Assembly (NCBI RefSeq): GCF_000002075.1
Contig: NW_004797425.1
Span: 994,145-1,058,144 of the forward strand
Direction: 5' to 3'
Source of the DNA: Aplysia californica
Taxonomy: Eukaryota; Mollusca; Gastropoda; Aplysiida; Aplysiidae
DNA length: 64,000 nucleotides
In this document: positions 47,448-56,830 of the stretch, piece by piece
Layout: each line of letters starts with the position of its first letter
Position numbering within the stretch: position 1 is the first letter of the stretch
Notes under the pieces: model-generated
What the model saw: the letters and a program-made list of their open reading frames with translations, nothing else
Told to the model about the DNA's origin: nothing
The model's database searches: none
Made by a program: the position numbers and the translations under genes

Positions 47448-47747
47448 GTGAAGTCACGTTGGCGCAGGAACAGCGAGGCAGAAGCTGTGGGAGCGGATAC
47501 GTCCACCCCTCCCCTCTCCTCAGAGACGCCTGCCCCTCCCATGCCTCTGGCTAAACAGCTGCTGACTCGCACCTCAGTGGCTGCCTCCAGCCCTGCCTCA
47601 AGCCCAACGCCTGACTCCTCCCCGCGGGAAACGCGACGGACAAGGTCTAAAGCAACCTTGGTGCAGAAACTGGCTGATGGCACTCCACCACCACCCCCTC
47701 CAGCACAGAAGAGATTGAAAGGGGAAGAGGAAGCCAATACTGACAAG
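47448..47747 (+). CDS. SETD2: SETD2 exon 5: linker before the AWS domain
   Basis: Phase 0 on both sides. Starts VKSRWRRNSEAEAV and contains proline-rich and basic segments (TRRTRSKATLVQKL; a run of seven prolines). Ends ..EEANTDK at donor GTGAGA. The acceptor at 47446-47447 (TTGACCAG) was chosen because it alone keeps phase with exon 4; an upstream AG at 47423-47424 would break it. Linker of 100 residues, no folded domain. Confidence 0.8.
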
Positions 47748-48117
47748 GTGAGAAATACTCAAATAGTACCAGAAATCCAGTAACAATTTCATTAATGTAA
47801 AACTTTTAAAAGAAAAGTCCGGTTATGCCAGATAATATCGACCAGACTACATCATTGTTCTTTGGTTCAGGCTCACGTTGTCAAGGATATCATCTTTTTA
47901 ATTCATAATAACAGTTCCTGCGTTTTTATCATTTTTTATTTTTCAAGCTAGAGAAGGTGGTTGGTGTAACGTAATTTGTTTGTCAATGTTTGCCCCAATT
48001 AAAAAAAAAAATCCCTGAAGAGGTGAGCGAAATGCTGGCATTGGTATGGGAGGGCATAAGAAACTTGTCATGTTCTTGCCATAAACTCTAGCTATTTATA
48101 TGTTTTCATCATATTAG
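47748..48117 (+). other. SETD2 intron 5
   Basis: GTGAGA..CATATTAG, 370 bp. Nothing recognisable beyond an A run at about 48001. Confidence 0.85.
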
Positions 48118-48257
48118 ATGGTACTGGTGGAAACGTCAGCAGTTGAAGAGGTTACTAACAAGGAGAACGAAGAAAAACGGGACCTGGCCAGTATAATAGC
48201 TCGACCTGACTTTCCCAAGTTTGAAATCATCACAGAGAATATTCATCTCACAGAAAG
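48118..48257 (+). CDS. SETD2: SETD2 exon 6: start of AWS domain
   Basis: Encodes MVLVETSAVEEV.. then FPKFEIITENIHLTER, matching human CYFDLIEENVYLTERK at the lead-in to the AWS (associated with SET) zinc-binding domain. The arginine codon is split (AG|G) with exon 7. Clear SETD2 signature. Confidence 0.95.
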
Positions 48258-48762
48258 GTATGTCAAGTTAAGCTGTATTTGTGGAGAATCTGGGCGCTGG
48301 TAACAACTCTGGTTTTTGCTGGTATTTGTGCTGTGTGATTTCCCTGTGTAAGAGTGATTCACTTCTGAAGTTGTGGGTGCTTGGTGGGTGCTCTGGTGTG
48401 GTTTGCTTCTTCTTTCCTATCAAACATCTATCATCTTTATCTCCCCTTCGTCTTTTTTGTGCTTGTTACTCTCTTATAACACCTAATCTTTGGCACTTTT
48501 ATGGCCTCATTGTGTTGCAAGTGCCGTAAAACACTTACTAAAACTAAAACTAAACTTCTGAAATTCACAATAGATGTTGATCAGCATGATCTTTTCAGAA
48601 AATTGGGAGTTTGTTTTGTTCTGTGATACAGGCAGGTTACTGATAGTGTATGAAGTAATAGTTAAAGGTTTATGTGCTACCTGGACAAGTGTTACTAAAT
48701 GGCGTTCTAGACACTAAGGTTCTGTCTTTACTCATTGTATGTACACTGCATTTTGCTCACAG
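48258..48762 (+). other. SETD2 intron 6 with family D repeat
   Basis: GTATGT..CTCACAG. A well-preserved family D copy occupies 48376-48550 (GGGTGCTTGGTGGGTGCTCTGG to TGTTGCAAGTGCCGTAAAACACTTACTAAAAC). Confidence 0.9.
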
Positions 48763-48882
48763 GAAAAGGTCAAAGAGTATGAAGAGAATGCAATGCGACT
48801 GCACAACATCACGAGAAGACCGAGCCATGGGCATTGAACCCTGTGGCTCTGACTGTCTGAATAGAATGCTCATGATAGAGTG
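48763..48882 (+). CDS. SETD2: SETD2 exon 7: AWS domain
   Basis: Reads KRSKSMKRMQCDCTTSRED.. and CGSDCLNRMLMIE(C), aligned with human HRDIKRMQCECTPLSKDE..CGEDCLNRLLMIEC. The spaced cysteines are the zinc ligands of the AWS module that packs against SET. The last cysteine codon is split TG|T with exon 8. Confidence 0.97.
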
Positions 48883-49312
48883 GTAAGTCATATCTTTTAG
48901 TAAAAACGATTTCTGTATAGTACTAGCATAGGTCATGTCACAAGTAGAAAGTGCTGGTAAATTTCGTATAAATTTAAATGAAACTGGGCTTCTTTTTTCT
49001 GTGGATCAAGTTCTTCCCATACAAGGAGATGTAGTGTAAGTTATAAGAATGCCAGTTTGAAGATGTGTAAAATTGAGATGTTTTCGGAATAATGTAACTT
49101 GGTGTTGCGTTTTTACTTTTTTAAAATACTGTACTTCAGTTAGGGGGATAATTCTTGAAATGTGATGACAGAACATTTTATATTTATTTATTTTCTCACT
49201 TCGTGACCGAAAGATACATCTCTTTGTCTCAGAAATGCGTCTAAGGTTCAAATTCATGCATGAATGTGAAACTGCCATTGTCAGTTGAATGTCATGTATT
49301 CTCTATCTACAG
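48883..49312 (+). other. SETD2 intron 7
   Basis: GTAAGT..CTATCTACAG, 430 bp; no element recognised. Confidence 0.88.
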
Positions 49313-49364
49313 TGGATCACGCTGTCCTTGTGGGGACTATTGCACAAATAAAAGGTTTCAGAAG
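49313..49364 (+). CDS. SETD2: SETD2 exon 8: end of AWS domain
   Basis: Short 52-nt exon: (C)GSRCPCGDYCTNKRFQK, matching human CSSRCPNGDYCSNRRFQ. It supplies the last AWS cysteines. Ends in phase 0 at donor GTTAGT. Confidence 0.96.
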
Positions 49365-49585
49365 GTTAGTATTCGTTTTACTGGTTTTGTGTGTATTCAC
49401 TTTTTAAGAATTGCTTGTGGAGTTTATTCTGGTTGAAATATAGGTATTTTTTAAATGTTGTAATCATCTGCTTTTAATTACGAACTTTTCATTTGTCACT
49501 GTTTCAAGGATAATTGGTATTCCCAGGTGCTGTGGTTTTTTAAAATGTAAATACTGTGCATCTGTTCTTTTGTCAAAGCAGACAG

Positions 49586-50594
49586 GGGGCCCTCGTTGTC
49601 TATAGGTTAAGGTGTTCGCCTCTCATTCAATGGGTCCCAGGTTCGAATCCGGATAGCAACGGAAAATTTTATTCTCCAAAATTTTCTCCTTTCACCTCTT
49701 TTCCTGCTCTCCAACAATGTTCTATCGTCTATTTTCGTCTCCACTATCAACCCCCACCTCCTCACCTTTTTTTCCCCCGGTGTCCTGATGGTACAGATAT
49801 TTGGTCGCTTTTAAGCACAAGGGGGCTATCCCGAAAAATGCTGTTTTGAGAAAATCGAAGGTAAAGTTTTTGCCCCTTGTACAATTTCTTTAAAAGACAA
49901 GGAGAGTTTTCTTTATAACCGGACAAATATACACACCAATGAGACCAAACTTCTCCTATAGGTAGGGCAATGCCCACTTCTGGTGTTGGTCAAAATTTCT
50001 GGAAACCCCAAAAATCTAGGTTGGCCCACTTGTCCTTAAAAGCGACCATTTGTAGGTTACGTAAAAATGTGTTGAAATGGTGCAAATTGTTATGTTTCAA
50101 GGAGAACAAAACAAGAAAAACAACGAGAAAAAGTGGAATTGTTTAGTCGATGATGATGAGATGATGGTAACAATGATCATGCTGTAATGCAGGAAATGAT
50201 GTGCATGTTATTCTTAAAGTTAGTGTTAAGTCCCACCCCCTCACTCCTCTGCCCCCTCCTTTGGGCTCCTGATTCTTTCTGCAGTCTTTCTACTGCTACT
50301 CCTTGGCTCCTTACTGCTGTATGTCAGCCACACCCCTGATCTTATGGTAGGTAAGATCTACATGTAGCCTTCTCAGATTAGGGCGAAAAATCGTGGAGTT
50401 CCCATGTGCAAGTTGTGCACGTTAAAGATCACTTGGTGGTCCAAAGTCTATAATAGTAGGCTTCGGCCGCCACCCAGTAAAAATTCAAAATTTCCTACCA
50501 TGTGAAATTGTTTGATGTGTCCCGCGTGTTCATATGACCTTATCATACTTATGCAGTTGCAAGCACCGTAAAATACTTACCAAAAAAAAAAAAG
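49586..50594 (+). mobile_element. SINE family B copy interrupted by another element
   Basis: tRNA-like head with TGTCTATAGGTTAAGGTG and a perfect B box (GGTTCGAATCC) near 49642. The body matches the family to about 49790, then resumes from about 50262 (GGGCTCCTGATTCTTTCTGCAG) to the tail CTTATGCAGTTGCAAGCACCGTAAAATACTTACC plus an A run. The intervening roughly 470 bp is absent from the copies at 19265 and 21690 and contains a small TIR element. Confidence 0.87.
49802..50048. mobile_element. Small TIR element inside the family B SINE
   Basis: The left end is TGGTCGCTTTTAAGCACAAG; the right end read on the minus strand is TGGTCGCTTTTAAGGACAAG (19 of 20 match). About 247 bp, no ORF of note. Target duplication not clear. 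Confidence 0.7.
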
Positions 50595-50794
50595 CATCCG
50601 GCTCTTCAGAGTGGTAAAGTTTGGCCTAATTTGTAGTCAATTAGAGTTTAGTTTTTGTATTGTCATGACTGTAAAAACAACATTGCCAATGTAGCACAGA
50701 TTGATATTGGTTCCCCAATTTTTTTAAAGAATGTGTTTTGATTATCATTATTGTCTCCTTTCTAACTTGCTTTACCCCCCGTGGCAGTGCCACT

Positions 50795-51166
50795 GACTGT
50801 AGTGTCTTTAGGCCATTCCCAAAGGGGGGACATTTTTCGTTTAGGCACAGTAGAATTGTAAATGGGCTGATTCATGTCACGCTCATAACTGTGCCTGATC
50901 TACAACAGGGAACTGCTGCTTTTTCTTTCTTAATCCTTACTATTGTCATTTCCTCTACTTTTTTTGTATGTTTGTCACTCTCTTGTGACTTGCTATTTCC
51001 GGGGTGCCTTGATAGTCGAAGCAGACCTTGTGCTGTTGAAGCTAGAGAGGTGAGCAGAATAAGTCTGATTCCCTGTAAAGACTTCTCTGTTGACACCCAC
51101 CCCTTGGAGCTCATATGACCGTATGCAGTTGTGAGCGCCGTAAAACCCTCTACTATAAAAAAAAAA
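50795..51166 (+). mobile_element. SINE-like repeat, family C
   Basis: Full-length relative of 27690-28082, ending GCTCATATGACCGTATGCAGTTG.GAGCGCCGTAAAACCC plus an A-rich run. Confidence 0.85.
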
Positions 51167-51200
51167 TAACTTGCTTTCCTTGTGAAATTTTCATTTTCAG

Positions 51201-51280
51201 AAACAGTATTCAAATGCTTTGCCTTTCAAGGCAGGGGATAAAGGTTGGGGACTGAGAGCTGAAGAAGATTTCTCTGAGAA
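51201..51280 (+). CDS. SETD2: SETD2 exon 9: start of SET domain
   Basis: KQYSNALPFKAGDKGWGLRAEEDFSE, ending in two bases (AA) that complete a lysine with exon 10. GWGL (51243-51254) is the first S-adenosylmethionine-binding motif of SET; human has KKGWGLRAAKDLP. Confidence 0.96.
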
Positions 51281-52324
51281 GTAAGTGTTAGAAATATACC
51301 TTCTAGTATTGCAATGTTATTTCAGTATAGTTTCTTATACATCTGCTCATGGTAGATATTGCAGGGGTTCCCCTGGTTTTGCATCTTCTGCCTTTTTGTG
51401 CATATTTGTTGTTTTTAAAAAATCTCAACACCTTACTGTTAACTCTTTTCCTCCCAGGCCAAAATCCACCACTGGCCCAGGGCTTTTCCCTGACCTATTT
51501 TTACACCCCTACCCTATGAAAAGAAAATATCGAACAAACATCCAACTAAACACACACAGACCATATCACATGGCCCATCAAACTGAAGGTTAAAAAATAA
51601 TCTATCAGATGGTGGTACAATATTGAAGATTTATTCCAATTATATTAGTTTGAGGTTTCTAAAATTGATTATGCGATATCTAAGGTGTTGTATGAAATCG
51701 ACAATTTTCCAGCTTTGAAAGGTCATAACTAAAAAAAGTACAACAATAGCATCATTCAAACTTCCCAGGTATGTTGCCTCAAATAATGCAAAAAAATGCT
51801 GAAAGTTATGTATGTGTGCCTATTATAGAAGTGAAAATATGAGACATAGAATCTATACTGAAGTCAGGGGAGCACTTTTCTTTTCATTTTTATGTTTCGA
51901 AGGGGACAGAAAAAAGCGCTGTAATGACTAAAAATCGTCTGTCAGTGCTACATTTTCTTTCATGTCCCCTAACAGGAAGTCTCTTCTATTATTTCGAAAA
52001 CATGGATCGCCCGAGAATTTCGTGCTTTTTATTTAGTGGATTGGAATAGATGGCGAGCAGCTCGAGACGTATTTTGCGGCTGTCGGTCCAGCGAGGCCAC
52101 ATATGCGAGCTGCAAAATGTGGTAGGAAAAGTGTTAAGGGATATGTATTCTAGAGAGCAATTAAAGAAATTTGTTTTCATTGTCTTAGTTGTTTTTCTAT
52201 TGTGGGTCCAGTGTTTGGAACACGTAGCTCATGTGTTTAGTACTTGTTAAGGATAAGAGTCAAGGCATAGCAATATGCTCTTATGAGATGGGTTTTTAAA
52301 TTGTCTTCTTTAATCTTCTTCCAG
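51281..52324 (+). other. SETD2 intron 9
   Basis: GTAAGT..TCTTCCAG. Two thirds of it is a TTAA-flanked element (51443-52133). Confidence 0.88.
51443..52133. mobile_element. TTAA-flanked TIR element in the SET-domain intron
   Basis: TTAA at 51439-51442 and 52134-52137. The left end is CTCTTTTCCTCCCAGGCC; the right end, minus strand, is CACTTTTCCTACCACATT, so about 13 of the first 15 bases match. 691 bp, no transposase. TTAA target use suggests a piggyBac- or Kolobok-type origin. Confidence 0.7.
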
Positions 52325-52526
52325 GGGCACATTCATCATGGAGTATGTTGGTGAGTTGCTGGGCTATGAAGAGTTTGTGCGTCGCACACGTCAGTATGCC
52401 AAGACAAACCTCATCCACCACTACTTCATGGCACTGAACGCCGACGAGGTCGTGGATGCCACACTCAAAGGCAGCATATCACGCTTCATCAACCACAGCT
52501 GTGATCCCAACTGTGAGACTCAGAAG
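52325..52526 (+). CDS. SETD2: SETD2 exon 10: SET domain core
   Basis: Reads GTFIMEYVGELLGYEEFVRR.. through YFMALNADEVVDAT.KGSISRFINHSCDPNCETQK. The arginine at 52482-52484 corresponds to human R1625, and NHSC (52491-52502) is the pseudoknot motif that binds the cofactor and the substrate lysine channel. All expected catalytic features are intact, so the enzyme should be active. The exon ends in phase 0; the SET domain continues in exon 11. Confidence 0.98.
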
Positions 52527-52624
52527 GTTGGTTTTGTTGATTTTTTTTTAATAGTCTAAGTCAATAATCAAAGCAGAAATAAATTGTTCAAGTTTCAACT
52601 TTAAAAAAAAACAATACCTATTAA

Positions 52625-53376
52625 CTCATTCGCTGCATATTATTTTGGGCTTGTGGACGAAATTTTTTCCGGAGGACGAAATGAAATGATGACTAGTGCG
52701 CTTTTCAAAGGCCTTTGGGGCCACAAATTCAAATAAATATCAACATATTATATACTAAAATTTTCAGTATGATTTGTAAAACACATCTGAAATGTTTTTT
52801 TGTGTATTTTTAGACTTTGGTTCCTGTAATAGACGATTATGCAACAGAATTTTGCTTGGATGGGGATAAAATTTGAAATAAAAAGTTAATAATCTTTGGT
52901 GAAACTCACAAAATATGTTTACACCTTGTCAAATGATACATCAAAATAACCATAAATGAATAGAACTGGAAAGTATTGAAAAATATGTAGTTATTTACAT
53001 ACATTCTACAAAATTTGTACTTTTGGATCGTAACATATTGATATTGAAAATTTTTTTTACAATCTTGAAAAAAGACAAGATACTTTCACAAAGAGAAAAA
53101 AATACTAGTATCTTATATGGAATATAATCTTGAAAAAAGGACAAGATGCTTTCACAAAGAGAAAAAAACACTAGTATCTTATATGGAATATAATCTTGAA
53201 AAAAGGACAAGATGCTTTCACAAAGAAAAAAAACACTAGTATCTTATATGGAATATAATCTTGAAAAAAGGACAAGATGCTTTCACAAAGAGAAAAAAAC
53301 ACTAGTATCTTATATGGAATATAATCTTGAAAAAAGGACAAGATCCTTTCACAAAGAGAAAAAAGCTGTGAATGAG
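52625..53376. mobile_element. TTAA-flanked TIR element carrying a minisatellite
   Basis: TTAA at 52621-52624 and 53377-53380. Ends CTCATTCGCTGC and, minus strand, CTCATTCACAGC (10 of 12). 752 bp, no transposase. Confidence 0.72.
53061..53364. repeat. 65/66-bp minisatellite, about five copies
   Basis: Unit starts AATCTTGAAAAAAGGACAAG and continues through CTTTCACAAAGAG and ACTAGTATCTTATATGGAA. Copies start at 53061, 53126, 53192, 53257 and 53323. The copies are nearly identical apart from A-run length, so the expansion is recent. Repeated ORFs on both strands (DYIPYKILVFF.. antisense) reflect the near-66-bp period and are not genes. Confidence 0.93.
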
Positions 53377-53677
53377 TTAAGTACAATCTTACTAGTCTAC
53401 AAAAGGTGTTTTAACCTTGTGATCTCTTCATTGTCTGTGGTAATACAGAGAGTGAGTTGAGTGAAGCCTCCTTCTGCGCACATGTTTGGCACATGCCACC
53501 ACTCAATGGAACTGGCCAATTCATCTCATATTCTAAGGGGGTATCTTATGTAAGACTTCTCTTTGTAAATTATGATTATTAGACTTATTTCTTGTTTCAT
53601 CTGTGTACTTTATGTTTGAAGGGATTTCATGAGTGTGGCTTTCATTTGAATTTTATGATGCTGTTCTTGATTCACAG

Positions 53678-53775
53678 TGGACTGTCAATGGGGAACTTCG
53701 AGTTGGTTTCTTCACCCGTAAAGAGATCAAGGAAGGAGAAGAGCTGACATTTGACTACCAGTTTGAGCACTATGG
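53678..53775 (+). CDS. SETD2: SETD2 exon 11: end of SET domain
   Basis: WTVNGELRVGFFTRKEIKEG.ELTFDYQFEHYG, very close to human WTVNGQLRVGFFTTKLVPSGSELTFDYQFQRYG. The tyrosine at 53756-53758 is the conserved catalytic-site tyrosine (human Y1666). Ends with a split glycine codon (GG|A). Confidence 0.98.
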
Positions 53776-54353
53776 GTACGTGGTAACAATGGTTGAGAGA
53801 GAGTCCCATTTTGTCTGTTTATAATCCTCCTAGTGCTGCAAGAGAAATGTTGCAAGTGTACTTTGAATAGTGCATAGAGACTTTGCAGCAGCAAAACTTT
53901 GGCAGTTCACATTTTCTAACCTCTCAAGACATATATGTAGTCCTTTGGCAAAAGAACACTATATGTGAAGTTTATCTTCAGTTTGTGACATGGAATAAAA
54001 TCTGACTGGTTTTCTTTGTCACAATCTCAGTAATAAGTAGAGCAAAATAACTTTTTGCCTTGATTCCACCATGTTCTTTTGTTATCATTTTTTTCATGGG
54101 ATCAAGCTTGGCTGTTTTTATCCTTTTATTTTATGAAATTATATGTCAGAGTATTGTCTTGTTCTTTTTTAAAAACTAAAGACATCTCCTTTGAATTATT
54201 TTTTGGGTGACATTTGAAGGGTTCAGGGGTAAATGTGGGTGATTTATGATTCTTACAAAATGTATGGAGGCTTTGCTTTTGTTTTTGCTAAGTTAACAAG
54301 GTTGAGAGAGATATTCATCTATGTGTCTTTCTTTTTCAAATTTGAAATGGCAG
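53776..54353 (+). other. SETD2 intron 11
   Basis: GTACGT..AAATGGCAG, 578 bp; AT-rich, nothing recognised. Confidence 0.85.
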
Positions 54354-54477
54354 AGAGCCCCAGAAGTGTTACTGTGGATCAGAAAATTGTAGAGGGTATA
54401 TCGGACTTGTGAAGTCTACATCGAAAACGAATAAGAAGAAGGACAAGAAGAAGAAGGAGATATTCAAAGATGAACTG
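54354..54477 (+). CDS. SETD2: SETD2 exon 12: post-SET domain
   Basis: GEPQKCYCGSENCRGYIG matches human KEAQKCFCGSANCRGYLG; three cysteines, with one from SET, bind the post-SET zinc. A lysine-rich stretch follows (NKKKDKKKKEIF), ending in phase 0. Confidence 0.97.
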
Positions 54478-55041
54478 GTGAGTGACTTGTTCCAATGTAA
54501 TTTGAATATTAGCCTTGAGATGATTAATTCCTTATTGCTGAAGTGGGAACAACTGGTAACCTCTCTTTTATTCTTCTTCTTTTAATGATCTCAATTGTTT
54601 TTGCTTTTCTCCAATGCTTTTTCAATATTGGTTTGAATATGTATTTGGCATAAACTGTTGTGCTAGCTTAATTAAGACTATAAATATAATGAGCAACTCG
54701 CATCTGTCTTAGTGTACACCTGCATTTATGTAGATGTAGATGAGAGCAAGGAGAATTTGTATGAATTCAAATGAGAGGTCACTGATGTAAATGTGAGTCT
54801 AGAATTCATGTGGGGTTTTTTTACAGTCAGTAGTAGGCTTCTACAAAGTACCGCGGATTGAACCCCTTTTATTTGCATTGTACAACTCGTTATTGGAAAC
54901 AAGTGATTTTGGAATTATACAGGTAATGTTATGGTTCTTTTGTTCACTACAGTTCTGGGAGTTAGGGTTTTAACTTTTGATTGTTAGCTTTAATAGCTAA
55001 AAGTTCATGATTGTTACCTTTCTTGTTTCTGTGACAAACAG
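54478..55041 (+). other. SETD2 intron 12
   Basis: GTGAGT..GACAAACAG, 564 bp; no element recognised. Confidence 0.85.
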
Positions 55042-55173
55042 CTTGAGGAGGACATTGAGAAATTGTCCTCTCTAGATGGTATGAGGAACAAGAAGGATGT
55101 CCTGGAGCTCTGTCGACTCATGGTCAGGGCAGAGAAGGTGCAGCATCGCATGGCTTTACTCAAAATCATCCAG
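55042..55173 (+). CDS. SETD2: SETD2 exon 13: SETD2-specific helical region
   Basis: LEEDIEKLSSLDGMRNKKDV then LELCRLMVRAEKVQHRMALLKIIQ, aligned with human ELEALMENGEGLSDKNQ and LSLSRLMVRIETLEQKLTCLELIQ. This block separates SETD2 from NSD and ASH1 methyltransferases. Phase 0 at both ends. Confidence 0.95.
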
Positions 55174-55801
55174 GTAAAGCCCTTTTCCTTTGTTTACTTC
55201 ATGATTAGACTTGAAAATTATATCTAGGAAAGACGTTGTTTTCTGATTTTGATAAGTGGAGTTATAGAACCAAAAACTTGTCAGTTGTTGTGAACTTGGA
55301 AATGTTTAGTTCTTTCCTTGACTGTTCAGTTATACATGACTTGCTCAGTCTTGTAATTCCTAAGCCATATTTTTAAAAAAGTTTTTGTTTGAAGGAGTTA
55401 TTCAGGTTGCATTTTGTTCATTTTCGTAAGTCCTGCTGACACTGTTATATTGTTGTGGCTGCTATGATTCTCCAAGGTGTAATGGTGGATGGTTCAATAA
55501 TGCTGTTAATGGTATGTATATGTCCCAGTCTTGCTGTGTACCTACCAACCTTGTTGAGTACTTTGACAATCACCACTTCCCTTCTTGCTGACCAGCTTTC
55601 ATGAATACTCTTCATATATTGGTAGATTTATATTATAAGAAAGAAAACATTCCTGAAAACACCATATATCGTGCTGGTAGTCTTTTTACTGTAAACAAAA
55701 AGAGTCCTTGTGATAACCAAATAGTTTTGTATGGTCCTACTTTATCATATAATAATTATACTGTGAAACATCAGCACTCAAATTCTCCTATTTCTCTGTA
55801 G
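55174..55801 (+). other. SETD2 intron 13
   Basis: GTAAAG..TCTCTGTAG, 628 bp; no element recognised. Confidence 0.85.
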
Positions 55802-55927
55802 GATACGAGAGAGACTGCCTGTCTGCGTCTGTTCCTCGACTACCATGGTCTGTCTCTGTTTTGGAGCTGGATGACAGACATTGGCACCTCGGACTGCTCT
55901 GAAGAAGTGACGGAACTCAAGATTGTG
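55802..55927 (+). CDS. SETD2: SETD2 exon 14: conserved HGLSL region
   Basis: CLRLFLDYHGLSLFWSWMTDIG matches human CLKSFLERHGLSLLWIWMAELG. The fold resembles the TFIIS-N/LW-type helical domains found in elongation factors (inference from the family). Phase 0, donor GTGTGT. Confidence 0.96.
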
Positions 55928-56226
55928 GTGTGTACTGACTGCTCGTCACTTTCTTCTTGTTTATTAATGCAGGCTTTTTTGTCGTTTTTCTCCGTTTTTA
56001 TGGGCTTAAAATGAATGCTAAAAATAGAAATGAGTTTCAGCAGACTATGTTATAGGAAGAGGTCAGTGGAATTTTAGATAATGTATTTGTAGGAATGATA
56101 GCAATAAGACAGACTTCAAAATTCATATCAAAGATTTGCTTTGTGAATGAGAAATAATCTGAATTTTCCCATTTCTTGAGTCACTTTGAACACAAAGCTG
56201 TACCGTGTTGACTTTTTCACTCGCAG

Positions 56227-56830
56227 ATTCTGACTGTTCTAAAGAACTTGCCCATCACCAACAAAACCATCCTAAGGGAGAGCAAAGTGCTGGATGCAGT
56301 AGAGAGGTGGGCTGTGGCTGCCGTTGCTGCTGCCAGAAATCCTCCCCCGCCGCCCCCTCCCACTTCCACCACCCCACCAGCAGCATCTACCTCAGCCCTT
56401 ACCCCTGCTGGTGACGCAGACGCAGAAGTCACTGAAGAAACCCCTTCTGTGAGTGCCCCAGAGGAAACGGAAGTGGAAGCGGATCCCCCAGCAACTACAG
56501 CTGAGGTAGCGGACAATAACGAAGCTGATGCTATCTCAGATTCCACTCCGGCTGTCAGCTCTTCCCCAACTGCGATGCCTGTGCAGGAAGAGCCAGGCCC
56601 AGTTGCCTCCCCCACTGAGGTCACCTGTGTTCCCCTTCCTGTAAGTGGTGTAAACTTGGTGTCAATCCTCGCCTCAGCCAAGGACAGCCGGGAGGCACGG
56701 AGCAAGCGCAGGGTAACCTTCGCTGAGGAGCCTGTGGATGCGGCTTTCTCCCCCGAACCTCGGGAAGATGGAGAGGAAGATAATGAAGACATTTCTTCCT
56801 CCACTCAAGAAGATGTTCAGGATGATGATG
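56227..56830 (+). CDS. SETD2: SETD2 exon 15: end of helical region, then acidic linker
   Basis: ILTVLKNLPITNKTILRESK then VLDAVERWAV match human IIKTLEHLPIPTKNMLEESK and VLPIIQRWSQ. A long Ala/Pro/Glu/Thr-rich disordered stretch follows, and then SKRRVTFAEEP (about 56701-56733), which has the form of an RVxF phosphatase-docking motif. Ends in an acidic run (DDDD) with a split codon at donor GTTAGT. Confidence 0.94.

Larger units (their letters stand above)
49365..51200 (+). other. SETD2 intron 8
   Basis: GTTAGT..CATTTTCAG. Largely made of repeats: an interrupted family B SINE (49586-50594) and a family C repeat (50795-51166). The repeats reach to about 35 bp before the exon 9 acceptor. Confidence 0.9.
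52527..53677 (+). other. SETD2 intron 10
   Basis: GTTGGT..GATTCACAG. Mostly a TTAA-flanked element (52625-53376) that carries a minisatellite. The intron interrupts the SET domain between CETQK and WTVNG. Confidence 0.88.

Noticed and set aside
53061-53364. CRISPR-like array
   Set aside because: The 65/66-bp units are contiguous with no unique spacers, in an animal intron; it is a minisatellite.
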